From assembly GCA_027576995.1 (NCBI GenBank), contig JANBQC010000128.1, positions 1-55,455 on the forward strand: a stretch of 55,455 bases of DNA. Direction: 5' to 3'. Under the pieces are notes generated by a model, which worked only from the letters and a program-made list of their open reading frames with translations, ran no database searches and was not told the DNA's origin. The stretch comes from Dimargaris cristalligena (Eukaryota > Kickxellomycota > Dimargaritomycetes > Dimargaritales > Dimargaritaceae). Positions within the stretch are counted from its first letter, which is position 1, and each line of letters begins with the position of its first letter. Of the stretch, positions 9,573-21,200 are shown piece after piece. The position numbers were made by a program, and so were the translations under genes.

Positions 9573-12500
9573 CTAGTCTTCCGGGGCCGGAACCATCGGG
9601 TTTGCTAATACTGCCGACATGAGCAGGGCAGCATTAACTGGTCCAGTCTCCTGGACCATGCTGTAAAACTGACTAGACGAATCGGAAAGTAGGTTCCGAG
9701 GCGTGTCGAACTCTTTGACCATACCGGCGTCGATAACCAGAATCCGGTCGTAGTCAATCACCGTGTTGAGTCGGTGGGCAATGGTCAGAACCGTACACTC
9801 CCGGAAGTCGTCCCGGATCACCCGCTGTAGAATGTTATCGGTGAGCAAATCTACTGATGCCGTGGCCTCGTCCAGAATGACCACCCGCGCCCGTTTCAAA
9901 AGGGCCCGGGCTAAGCACATGAGCTGCTTTTGGCCGGCCGAGAGGGACTCGCCGTCGCTATCCAGGGGGGTATCCAATTGCTGGGGCTGCAGCGACGTCC
10001 AAGGCTTCAACTCCGCGCGTTCCAGCGCCGCCCAGATATCGGCATCGCTATGGCTGCCGTCAGGATCCAAATTGGACCGAATGGTACCTTCAAATAATAC
10101 GGGGTCCTGGGGGATAATGGCGAGGCGACTCCGGAGATCGCGTAGTCCCAATTCACGGATGGATATCCCGTCAATGGTGATGGAGCCACTAGTCGGCTCC
10201 ACCAGTCGGAATAGGGCCAGCATGATGGATGACTTACCGGCCCCCGTTCGGCCTACTATCCCGATTTTTTCCTGAACGTTGGTGCCAAAGGTCACGTTGC
10301 GCAGAACGGGAGGGAGTTCCGGTCGGTAGCGGAGTACCAAGTACTTCATCTCAATAACACCCTTCATGGGCCACTCGGGCGGCGGGGTGTGGTCAGCCAC
10401 TACGGCTGGGGCCTCCTGGTCGAGATTCTCAATGTAGTGCTCCAGGCGCTCGACGGCATTCATGTTGTTTTCCACTTCGGCGGCCTGGCGCACACAGACG
10501 CTTAATAGACCCGAGGTTTGCAAGGAATAGGTTAAAACCAAACCCACAATGGACGGGTTTATGGAGCGGCGGGCCAGAATGGCAAACAAGGCGGCGAACA
10601 GGACCAGGATATTGGAAATAGTTTCCAGCCGAACAGCCAACCAGCGTTGAATCACAATGGTGAGGTAGTAGGCCCGATTGTTGGCTTCGAGGAGATCCTT
10701 ATTGGCCTGGATAAACCGGTCCTGCTCTCCGTAGGCCCGGACGGTGGCGAGTCCGCTTAGGGTCTCCTGGAAATGGGCATAGAGGGGGGATCGGGAAATG
10801 GAGTCGAGCCGCTTCAACTCACGGGACGTGCTCCGGTAGTAAGCCGCGAACCACACGTAGAAGGCCATCATCGGAGCCAGAGGCGCCAAGAATAGCGGGA
10901 AACTCACAATGATCAGGATAAAGCAGGCCAAGAGCCCGAAGAACTGGTTGAAGAAGCTGCGCCACGCGTCCAGCAGGAGATTGTCCACGCCATCCACGTC
11001 CTTGCTAAAGCGATTGATGATGCGCCCCAGGGGCGTGGTGTCAAAGAAGGACATGGGTGAGTAGGCCACTTTTTGCAGCGCCTGGTCGTGGAGCGCCAAC
11101 GAACCCTTCATAATAAAGTGGGCCGAGGTGGCTGCCAAGCCCAGTCCAAAGATGGTCTGTACCACCCCCCACATGAAATAGATCCCGCCGTAGAAATAGT
11201 GGTCCCGGCCGTACGGATTGGCAATCCAAATAGTGAGCCAGGAGTCGGTGACCACCTTGAAGGCCTGTCCACCAACGACGAAGAAGAGGACGGATATGAT
11301 GGCAAGCCAACCGCCGCAAGCAAAGAAGTAGGCCTTGTACATGGGCCACGATACCGCCCCCGTGGAGCGCTCCTCGGCCTTCATAAGGGGGGCCGTGGGC
11401 GATTGAGTTTCAGCCAGCCGGACCTTGGACCGCTTAAGCTTTTGGGAGGGGGTTCGGCGACTGCGGGAGGAATTGCGACTGAGTTTGCTTAGGGCAGACA
11501 GCTGGGTCTGGCTGCGACTCAGGGCATGTTCGTGGGCATCCGCCAAGTCGACTACGGATGCCTCGTGGTGGCTAAACATTTCCGACCCGTGGGCGGACCC
11601 AACGATGGAATGCCGGCTTCGGTTGAGATCACCGTCGTCGTCACCGTCATCCAGAACATCCTCCAGGTCCTCTAGAACCTCGGCATGGGTATTCTCGGCC
11701 GAGTCGAACCCGTCAAAATTATCGACTTGCAACTTCGGGGGCGCTTCGAGGTCAGCCTGGGTATCGGCCTGGTTGGCACCCCCGTATTCGGCCATGAGCT
11801 GGGCAAATTCGGACCCTGATTCCATCAGTGCTTCGTAGGTCCCCTGCTCTACAATCCGGCCCTCGTCGAGATAAATAACGTAGTCCACCTGGGGAATAAA
11901 GTGGAGCTGGTGGGTCACCAGAACGCGGGTTTTACCGGCCAGCTCCTCCAATATGCAGCGCTCGAACAGGAATTTGCCCACGTGTGAGTCGACGGCGCTG
12001 AGGGGGTCGTCCATCAGAATGATGCTGGCATCAAAGTACACCGCCCGGGCAATGTTCAATCGCTGTTTTTGCCCTCCGGAGAGACTGATGCCGCGCTCCC
12101 CAATTTCCGTTTGGTCGCCCTGGGGCAACATCATTAGATCCTTCTCGAGGGCGCAGACTTTTAAAACTCGTTCGTAGCGCTCTTCATTGTAAGGCTGGCC
12201 GAATAAGATATTGTCCCGCACGGTGGCGTTTTGAATCCACGCCGTCTGGGCGCAGTAACTGATGGAACCGCCGAAAGCTACGGTACCCGACACGCAGCGC
12301 ATTTCACCGACGAGGGTGTTGAGCAGGGAGGACTTGCCACTACCCACGGCCCCAACGACGCCCACCAGACAGCCCCGGGGAATGCTCAAGCTAATATTCA
12401 TCAGCTGCAAAGTGGGGGGTGGTCTAACCGTGGTTTGGGTGGATTGGCCATCCACCTGGCTGGAAATTTCCACGTCAGGGGGTGGTGGGACCATGGACGG

Positions 12501-13934
12501 GAGTTTCTTGCCCCGGCGGGGCTTACGCAAGCGGCGGATCTTGGCGAATACGGCACGGGACTTGCGGCGGGCCAGAAGGTTGGGGCGGGGTGGCTCCGGC
12601 CCGTCCCACACAAAACAGCCTCCGTTAATGACAATGGCGGTGTCGGCGGCTTGGTCAACCATGAATTCTTCGGATAGCTCGTCTGCCTGAAGATAGTCTC
12701 CCACGCGGGTCAGGGAAACCCGGGCATCGACGTAAAAGGCGATTAATTGGGGAAGCAGCATCAGCGGGGTTCGGAGTACGTTGAATAGGGCCAACGACGC
12801 GAAGATGGTACCCGGGTCCAGGCTAGAGCCCATGGCAACGTAGACAATGAACGAGATGATGGTGGCAAATGACGGCAGCACCATACCGCAGGTAAAGAGG
12901 GCCCCCCGAATCAGCATGAGCTTTCGAATGAAACGGCACTCCAGACGGCGAACGGCATAAATGGCCTTGGTAAGGCTCTCTTCCCAAGCGTACAATTTCA
13001 CCACCTTGATCCCCTGTAAGAACTGCTGGGTCATTTTAATTCGCTGGTCAGTGAGTAGGACAGCCTGACGCCGCGCGTTGCCGAGGGATTTGGCAAAGTA
13101 ATGCTGTAAAGGTAGATAGAGAGCCATAAACGCAAACCCAACCAGGGCCGCCAGACCTAGTTTCCAGAGTAGAAGCCCCAGGGCGACTAGAATGATGATG
13201 GGGGTCACCCAAATGAGGTTTAGGAAGCCGGCCACGATATCGAGGCGACTGCAGTCGGTGGACATGAGGTTGACAATTGCACCCTGGGTGTACTTTTGGC
13301 GGGCTTTTCCGGACAGTCGAAGGGCTTTGCGGTAAATGGCCATGACCAGGGCTGCCCGCGTGCCGTACCCCGCCGTCATGCATAAATGGAAGTGGGCCTG
13401 GTAGATGATGGTGGACAGCTGCTGGACGCAAAAGAGAGTGGCCATCATCACGTAACCGTACCACTCACGTTGGTCGCGTTCGGCCAGCCCCGTGAGGTGC
13501 GAGAAGTAGCTGAGGCTCACATAATTGATAATCTCTTGGACGAGAAGGGGCGAGCCAATTTGGCAGCCGAAGTACAGGAGCAGGAGTCCACCGGCCGACC
13601 AGAATTGCCGGCCAAAGACCCGGTTCAGGGCTCGCCATAAGGCAGGGGTGGGGTGTGCTAACTCCTTCGCCCAGGAGGCATTGAACTTCTCGGAAATGTA
13701 GGGTGCGGACTGTTTGCGGTCAAGGTCGTAGAGGTCGTAGCTCTCCAGGGGCATACGGTAGCCCAGGGCCATGAGCGGGTTGAGCCACCAGTAGACAAGT
13801 TTGGATAGAATATTGGCATTGGTCTCGGGAAAGGGGCGCCGGCGTGGTATGGGCTGGGGTGGGAAACCCGGGTCTTCGGGTCCCTTTTCATTATCCGGGG
13901 TGGATTTACGGCGAAGGAACGAGGGAAGGCGCAT
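9573..13934 (-). CDS. ABCC-type (MRP-like) ABC transporter, full-length
   Basis: This 1453-residue single-exon full transporter belongs to the ABCC family, whose members export glutathione conjugates, organic anions or drugs at the plasma or vacuolar membrane. Order: TMD1, NBD1 with Walker A GAVGSGKSS (about 530), signature LSGGQKQR (about 620) and Walker B IILMDDP (about 640). A charged, serine- and aspartate-rich linker with DDGDDDGD follows, then TMD2 and NBD2 with Walker A GRTGAGKSS (about 1230), signature LSAGQKQ (about 1330) and Walker B VVILDEA (about 1355). NBD1 has DDP where a catalytic glutamate is usual, as in other ABCC proteins, so NBD2 probably carries most ATPase activity. The N terminus goes straight into the lasso region (PETNANILSKLVYWWLNPL), so the extra TMD0 of YCF1/MRP1 is absent and it is a short, MRP4-like member. 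The substrate is not predictable. An ATG at 13949 would add five residues. Confidence 0.94.
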   Translation of the reverse strand: MRLPSFLRRKSTPDNEKGPEDPGFPPQPIPRRRPFPETNANILSKLVYWWLNPLMALGYRMPLESYDLYDLDRKQSAPYISEKFNASWAKELAHPTPALWRALNRVFGRQFWSAGGLLLLYFGCQIGSPLLVQEIINYVSLSYFSHLTGLAERDQREWYGYVMMATLFCVQQLSTIIYQAHFHLCMTAGYGTRAALVMAIYRKALRLSGKARQKYTQGAIVNLMSTDCSRLDIVAGFLNLIWVTPIIILVALGLLLWKLGLAALVGFAFMALYLPLQHYFAKSLGNARRQAVLLTDQRIKMTQQFLQGIKVVKLYAWEESLTKAIYAVRRLECRFIRKLMLIRGALFTCGMVLPSFATIISFIVYVAMGSSLDPGTIFASLALFNVLRTPLMLLPQLIAFYVDARVSLTRVGDYLQADELSEEFMVDQAADTAIVINGGCFVWDGPEPPRPNLLARRKSRAVFAKIRRLRKPRRGKKLPSMVPPPPDVEISSQVDGQSTQTTVRPPPTLQLMNISLSIPRGCLVGVVGAVGSGKSSLLNTLVGEMRCVSGTVAFGGSISYCAQTAWIQNATVRDNILFGQPYNEERYERVLKVCALEKDLMMLPQGDQTEIGERGISLSGGQKQRLNIARAVYFDASIILMDDPLSAVDSHVGKFLFERCILEELAGKTRVLVTHQLHFIPQVDYVIYLDEGRIVEQGTYEALMESGSEFAQLMAEYGGANQADTQADLEAPPKLQVDNFDGFDSAENTHAEVLEDLEDVLDDGDDDGDLNRSRHSIVGSAHGSEMFSHHEASVVDLADAHEHALSRSQTQLSALSKLSRNSSRSRRTPSQKLKRSKVRLAETQSPTAPLMKAEERSTGAVSWPMYKAYFFACGGWLAIISVLFFVVGGQAFKVVTDSWLTIWIANPYGRDHYFYGGIYFMWGVVQTIFGLGLAATSAHFIMKGSLALHDQALQKVAYSPMSFFDTTPLGRIINRFSKDVDGVDNLLLDAWRSFFNQFFGLLACFILIIVSFPLFLAPLAPMMAFYVWFAAYYRSTSRELKRLDSISRSPLYAHFQETLSGLATVRAYGEQDRFIQANKDLLEANNRAYYLTIVIQRWLAVRLETISNILVLFAALFAILARRSINPSIVGLVLTYSLQTSGLLSVCVRQAAEVENNMNAVERLEHYIENLDQEAPAVVADHTPPPEWPMKGVIEMKYLVLRYRPELPPVLRNVTFGTNVQEKIGIVGRTGAGKSSIMLALFRLVEPTSGSITIDGISIRELGLRDLRSRLAIIPQDPVLFEGTIRSNLDPDGSHSDADIWAALERAELKPWTSLQPQQLDTPLDSDGESLSAGQKQLMCLARALLKRARVVILDEATASVDLLTDNILQRVIRDDFRECTVLTIAHRLNTVIDYDRILVIDAGMVKEFDTPRNLLSDSSSQFYSMVQETGPVNAALLMSAVLANPMVPAPED

Positions 13935-16900
13935 GGTTACCAAAAACAATAAATAGGAAAGCGGTTATGGGTACTTAAGGGCAGACGGAACAAACGTCGA
14001 TGGTGCAAAAAAAACAAAATCAAAAACAAGCGAAATACAGGCAACCTCGAAGAGTGAGTAAAAGTGCGAAATGAACCCAGTAGATGACGATATGTTTGGA
14101 CAGTGCGAGTGTGGTGGATAAAATATTTGATCAAAGTAGGTATGATTTCACAGACACCAAACTGAAATGCATTAATTGTAATCAAGTCACGTCTGGTTTG
14201 GCTATCGCTGGTGGACGGTACAATTGTCGGACATCTCCGGTACAGTTATTCAATCTAGACGAATAAGGAAGGGGTCATAGAAACTAGGGGGTCAATTATG
14301 TCGACCAAAGCAACTGTATTAATCCGCTAATGAACACCTGGATTTGGCGGATTCATGAACCAGCGGAGCGTAGAGGCGGATTTACAAACAGAATATAAAT
14401 TGAATGAGTAAGAATTGGACTCTAGTGAACCTAAAGGGGCACACACACACTCGTAAACCAAAGAGACGAGAATAGCAGGGCGAAAGGGTTCGGAAGAAAC
14501 AAGTCACAAACGAACAACCGAGGGGGCTATCGAGATATAGACACGAGTGGACTTAATTCGCTTACCCAAAAAAATAATTCGGTTTAACCGAACAAGGGTA
14601 ATGGCAGATACGACTATGAGATGTATAATACGGGCTTCCCCAAGATTTAAGATAGGAAGATAATCGGCGGAGAGGTGTGGACCAACTACTAAAGGGGGTT
14701 TGGGATGACTGGGGGATATGTTTAGCCAGATGGGTGAGAAGAGTTGGTTGAGCGGAGTGTGGGAGGGGGTGTCTCGAATAATGACGGGTCGAAATGACGG
14801 CCAACGAGGCACTGAATAAATCAAAGTAAAATCAATCGAAACGAGGGAAGAAATGCTGAATGCAGCGTTTCAGGACGAACCAGGTACAGCGAAGCATTGG
14901 GGTAAAAGGAGGTGGAGGGGGGCATTCAGTGTTATTTATATCTCATAGGCTGCTTAAACCGGAGTGTATGGGTCTAGTAGATACGGCTGCAGCCGGCTGG
15001 CATGGCACGGCTATGCATTGCCTTTGTCCCCCTTGCGCACAACTCCACCCCTTATCCCCTGTACTCGGCCTCCCGCCTTAATTTAATAATACTTTATTGT
15101 CCCTGGTTCCTCCTATTTCCCCGGACATAATGGTGGGGCCTCCTGGGTAGCAGCGCTATACCCTCCTCCTGTACATCGTCATTCCACCCTCTTGTCCAGT
15201 ATTCCCCAGAGCGTGTAGTTTCCCTCCCCAGGCGCATGCACCACGAAGCGAGGAAACTCCGCCCTTCACCATTCGTTTGGGCGAACTGGCGGTGGCATCC
15301 CAAGGGCTGGCTACAGGTTGCCACGGCCATCTCTAACACAATGCCAAAATGAAAAGGTCCGGGGTATTAATATGTTTGGTATAGCCGACCTACAGGGGAA
15401 CTTCCCTGGCATAGGCCAATACTATTCCACCCCGGTCTGTTATCCAAAATTAATCAACGCAGCTGCCACCCACCTTGACACAGCATGTCAATTGATAATG
15501 GGCGCACAAAGGGGGTCCCTGTGGACGTCCCAATGGCCCACTTTGCGGGGATTGTGCTATTGTAGAAGAGAAGTAATCTGAACCTTCAGTAACCAGCTCT
15601 AATAACCTGGGAAGATCTCAATGAGCCGTTTCCCCCCGATTCCTTAGTCACCCAGCGGTAGGAGCCTTCGAACTAGTGAATAATGGCCACAATACCCGGG
15701 GAATTCGGGGGCCCTGTGGCCAGCAAGTACCTCTAGTACTAGGCCAGCTATCAGAACGCGACACAATCGCAGAAAATACGTCGGGAACCCGCCGTTGTAC
15801 GGATTAGGGGGAGGGGCTTATAGGCGGCTGCATTTTGAGTTCTACCTGAGTGTGGGGCCTTCCCCCCCCCTAATCTAGACGAACTCCCCTACCCCACCAC
15901 AAAGGCACTACTACGCGAAGACTGAGTCACCTGCAGGCTTAGTCAGAAGAGGACCCCTCAGTCTAGAATAATTCAATGGGCGTTCTTGGCTTGCTAGAGG
16001 ATTATTCTTACGATTCCGCTAGCTAAGGTCAACAATGGGCGCCAGCTGGGATTCCATTGGCGGCTGCCGCGTCACTTCGCATTGGATTTTGGCAAACATG
16101 ACTACACTTAAGTAGCGAGTGTGCTGGGAGACTGGACTGCTATCATTAGCGGTAATCAGACTAGCTCCTCGTATACTTCACCACACCTCCCCCTCCATCC
16201 ACTATATGGCTGCCTTGGTATATGTTACCCATTGGATAAATACTGGCGTACCACCCCGATGCCAGTTGTATGGGTATTAGCAAGCCACACCTCCATATAG
16301 TCACCCCGGATCACTGAAAATCCCGCAACCTGCCCTGGCACTTCAAACCTACTTCAGTCTGATCATGAAAACCACCGTGCACGTCTCCGTCACTCAAACA
16401 CATCTCAGAAACGCACCATCTACGGAGGGCGCCATACTTGTACGATGTGGACCTATGCGGTTCTCTACTGGAAATGCTTCGCCTCAATGGTGGAATGTCG
16501 AAGGATAAAAACACGGATGCAGCATCCATCAGAATGGTCGCCTAGCCTTGGGTGATTGTTGTCCCTCTCTCCTCCCCCCCACTGTAGGGCGATCTTGATA
16601 TAGCGCGTCGGAATATACTCATCGCGACTGGAGCTGATTAAACGACGTGTAAACCTTTACCCGAGGAGTAGAATGGTTCCACCTGGACAATTGGCCCTCT
16701 GATTGGGAAGGAGGATAGCGACGGGGGAAACGTGGTGCATATCGGGCTGCGTTACTTGCCGTTGGTATTGTATCAAGGATGAAGGGAGTGCATCAAACCA
16801 TCACTGGTAACCATGCTAGCGCAGAAAGATATAGACGAAAATAGATACCACCGATGGGCTACCAATATTCGATTAATAGAAAAAGAAAGTGCCATACAGA

Positions 16901-18217
16901 TAGATATGTAGTACCTTCTACATCTAGAACTGACCCATGGATAAGGCTGGGACGGGGCATGGTAATAATTGAAGGGGAATAGAATAAGGTGTGGGTGTCC
17001 TGTCCGCCTTCACCATAAACCCATTGGACTATTCTAAACTTAACCCGGGCTCACAATCACCGTAATGGTGGGACAGTAGCGCGGACAATGGTATCTATGC
17101 ACCTCGTTAATCCCACCTTACCGCCCTGCCCTATCGCATGACAACCCAGGCATCACCCGCCTGTTCATTGACACCATAAATCTACGTCAAAGGGGCGTAT
17201 ACCGAATAAATTAATTGTCTCAGCAAATACCCTAAACACCCATAATATATAATAAGGGCTATTGACCCGATTCAACTAGAATTGCTTACAAACCCCTCAC
17301 TATTTTTAGCATATTAAAACAATACGACCGGGCCGCGCAATCGCGATATAACATAATAAAGCACCTACTCAGCCCACCTGACCGCTGGATGGAACCGCAG
17401 TGGAATCGGGAGCAGGCTTATTGGCAAGACTAGTCTTGTTTAAAAAGCGAAGCGCCCCATTCTTCCATTCTCTTGAGAAACCTATAATTAGAGTGGTGGA
17501 ATATTCGGTATTTGCAAGAATAATGCGCCATTTAGTAATTCGCCGATTTCATGTGCCAATTAGTGCCTATTGAGGTCGGGGGTAGGGAGTTAGCTGGTGC
17601 CGCTATTCTCTATTATAGGGGAAGCCCCTATTATTGAGGAATATATCGAATAGGAGTTAGACTTTGAACCAAAATCTAACAATAGGATGCGCGCCTTACA
17701 TCACAATACCCTCCAAGATGGTTGCTCCATCACCAATCGGCACTTAAAATACCAATGAGACAATCATTTGGCCCCCAGAGGGCTACTCGGCCGTTTTCCG
17801 GCATGAGCTGCGGCCGAATCTCTGTTATAATGAATGCTTGTTTGAGGCGTAGGCATGGTATTCACAAAGACCCAAGACAGTTACAATAGTCGCTGTGGCT
17901 CGAGAGCATTTTATTCTGGTCCACCATTAGTAAATATCTAGCCATGGGGTTTTGGTGCCAATCTTCCTTGGCTATAGGGGCAGCTGAACAATAATATAAT
18001 ATACAATCTATGACATCGAAGAGACAAGATGTGGAACTTGAAAAGCGGCAAGGCTCTCACCCCCCTCCATCATATTATGCGGGCAGTCCAAATTCCCTGG
18101 TAGTTTGAAGCGAAATAACAATTTCGGGGGTTATTTGTTTGGCCATAGGTGGTCGGCTTTCCACCACGACCTACAGATGGTTTAAGTAAGGGAATACATG
18201 AATTGGTTAATGTGGGA
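13935..18217. other. Gene-poor stretch of about 4.3 kb
   Basis: The first part is the promoter/leader of the ABC transporter, including a CACACACACAC tract near 14441-14450. Beyond that I find no open frame longer than 106 codons with any recognisable family, no tRNA B box, no snRNA or rRNA signature and no transposon ends. Base composition does not differ obviously from other spacers. It could hold a non-coding RNA, a rapidly evolving small-exon gene or a decayed gene; none can be supported by reading alone. Confidence 0.5.
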
Positions 18218-21200
18218 CTAATGCATTAGGCAAGCGAGGGGTGCTATACAACAGGTGCGAGCTCGGGGTTGGGGGGCCTGGAAACTTTTGATGCCTACTG
18301 CCGGACAGGGTACAAACTAATACATATGACATATGCTGGCCCTGGAGTAATATGGCTCCACATGATGATAGTATATAGATATGAATATGGACGTATAACT
18401 TACCTCGATGGGGGTAAAGCGAAATATATGATGAAACTCCGACTGGATGAGGTTCCATTCCGGTGCTAATAAGATAAAGTTACTGAGGTAACACCCCACC
18501 AGGGTGGCACTGGCGTTTGGTGAACTCGGCTGGTCCGTAAGGTGCTGGGCCAGGCATTGGTCATAAAATTGGGCTACAGGGTCGGGTTTATCAATATCCA
18601 TAGAACATGATCCCGGCGTGTCTGGTGACACAACTGGCGTGGTACAGTTAGGTAGGCCGACTGCAAAATTACTGTACAGTTGCCGGAGGACGTGGAAATG
18701 TGCGGTATCTAACCGGGGGTCTGCCGACCCCACATTTCCCGAACCGGCTATATTCTTTTCGTGGAGCGGCTTAGCCCGGTAGACGAATTCCCACAGGTCG
18801 GCGACGGTCAGAGACCATTGGAACTGGGCTGCCTGTTCGAGGCACCGCCGGAGTCGACCATGCCGGACCCGAGCCCAAGTACAGTACCATTCGTAATCCC
18901 CTTCCATGTCAAAAAATACCGCGGGTAAAATGCGCTCATCCAATTGACCGAATTTAATCAAAAAACGCAGCCATAAAAGGCCCACCTGATCACCGGCCGG
19001 TATCCCAGGCAGGCCACGCGTGGGGGTAAGACACGTCAGCCAGGCCCGGAATAGGGCGAGGGGGGTATCGTGAGTTTCGCTTCGGCCCCCCGTTTCTATG
19101 GATAGGCGCACATGGGCAGCCCCCGTCGGTAGCCGGCAATGGGTAATGTAGGCTATGGGTACAGTGCGGCGTGTCGGTGTTCGTGACATTACTGTGAGCT
19201 GGGCCGGCGGCGGTTGGTGGAAGGGGACTGGGGGAACGGAGGGAGGTGGAGTGTATCCCGTCGCCGGGGTAAATGACCCATTTAGAGAGTCAGTGACAGA
19301 CCGGATAAAACGCAGAGTCCGAAGATGCCGGGAGCGCCAAGTCTCCAGCTGGCGGTAGCGCTGCTGAAGTGAAGGGATATCCCAAGCAGTAACATAAGTG
19401 GAGCACCGGTCAAACGTAAATATGGCCATTTCACCTGTTCCGTCCCGGCCTTGGTAGGTCAGTTGACGAATTCCAATTATCATTCCTTCGTGGGCTTCAA
19501 ATTTCGGAAGTACGGGAATTCGGTGCTGAATCACACCCATTAGGTCCGATTGGTCAGCCACCACAATCTCGGGTTCCTTGACCGTTAGCTGACGTGGATG
19601 GGGGAGGACCTTCACTACGATAGCCACCAGGTTGACAGCCGACCCCCGGGCCAAGGGTACGCACTGCTCCAGTCCGCTGCACCATTCCAATGGGGCGGCC
19701 GGTGGAACAACGTCTCGTGAAGTCATAGGAGACGGGGCACCGACCGGTCGGACCGGCTTGGGTGGACAGGACTGGGTAATGACCGGGTCCATGATTCGCT
19801 GACCGATGGGCGTTTGGGTGGCGGTCAAAAACGCGTAAGGGGGCGGGGCAATTGGATCCAGACCCATCTGTAAGAGTGGCACCGTGCGCGAGTCGGGGGG
19901 CTTCTTATGCCTAGACTGGCCATTATACGGGGGCAGGGGCTGGCTATTCGTCGTCGAGGAAATGATTACAGGCAGTTCTTTCCAGGATGTGGACCGACTG
20001 GCCGACAGTTGAACCTTCACTTCCGGGGACACAAAGGTACTGGGTTTAGCAGTTGGAAGTAAGTTATAAATCTGATAGCGGTGGTTTTCGTGTAGCTGGT
20101 GGAAGTGGGTTTGGTCAAATCCCCAAAGGGTGATGACCGCCTGGGTCAAAGACCGAGGTCGACTGTCGCAGACTATGATCTTGAAAAACGGCCGTGATTT
20201 ACGCTCAACCACCTGATCCATAAGCGCGTCCTGGATACTGCGACTGCGTTCTTCCTGCAGGGTTTGCATATACTGCTGGAGGGTATCGTTTTGCTCGGCC
20301 GTTAAACTGGTACTGAACGATGGGTCGGCGGTGGTCCGGAATATTGCATAAAGCTCCTCGCCCGATTCCAGTTGCGCCGTGGGCTTAGTGAGCCTGGGTT
20401 GTTTGGCGAGGGCTTCGTCCTCCTTTTCATGGTCGAGGTTAATTTGTTGAATAAGACGACTGGATTCTACCTCGCGGTTACTCTATATACACGTATAAGA
20501 ACAGGTAGGCGGACAGATGGAGTATAAATAGAAGTAGGGGTTGGGGTTGGGCGGGGTTAGTGTATATTCTGGGAGGTAAGGGTGATGATTGCTTAGGCAG
20601 TTAATATATTTAATAGAAAAGGGTCAGTGAGGTAAAATCCAGGGGGGGGACAACTTACCTCAAATACTTTCTGTAATTTCTCCTCTTCCTCCGCCGTCCG
20701 TACAGCATTGGAACCATCCGGCATGGCTTCCATATAGCTGATGGGAAGTTTGCGCTGAATAACAACGTCCACCAGAGCAGTATTCCCTCCCTTCGGGTCG
20801 ACGGTATCGACGGATACGCTTAACTGGCGCCGGTGGAACCCCAACCGGGCATCCCACGGGGCTATTCGGACCGAATTGGCCGCGAGGCCAAGGGTCAGGC
20901 TATCGGGGGCCTCCAAAGGAGCGTATCCTTCTTTGGGGCCGAAAAGTTTAGACCCCATTATGGCCAGTTTGGACCCAATTCGGATTTTTCCTCGCTCGTG
21001 GGCCCGTTGGAGCACTTCATCAACATGGGCCGGTAGTTGATACCAACCGTCAGATAGAAGCCACCGGACTGGGGGGGCGGGTGCACTGGTCGAGGGAGCG
21101 CCAGGTGGTGGTGGGCTCGGGGGCGTTTGAGTATGGGAGTCTGGCGACGTGGATACGACTACCAGGACCATGAATTTTTGGGGGGTATCGTCGCGTTCGA

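Noticed and set aside
20593..20658. In-frame tail of BRCA2 exon 1 past the donor, ending in a stop
   Set aside because: The GTAAGT donor and the phase-0 continuation in exon 2 inside the Tower-like region show this is intron read-through.
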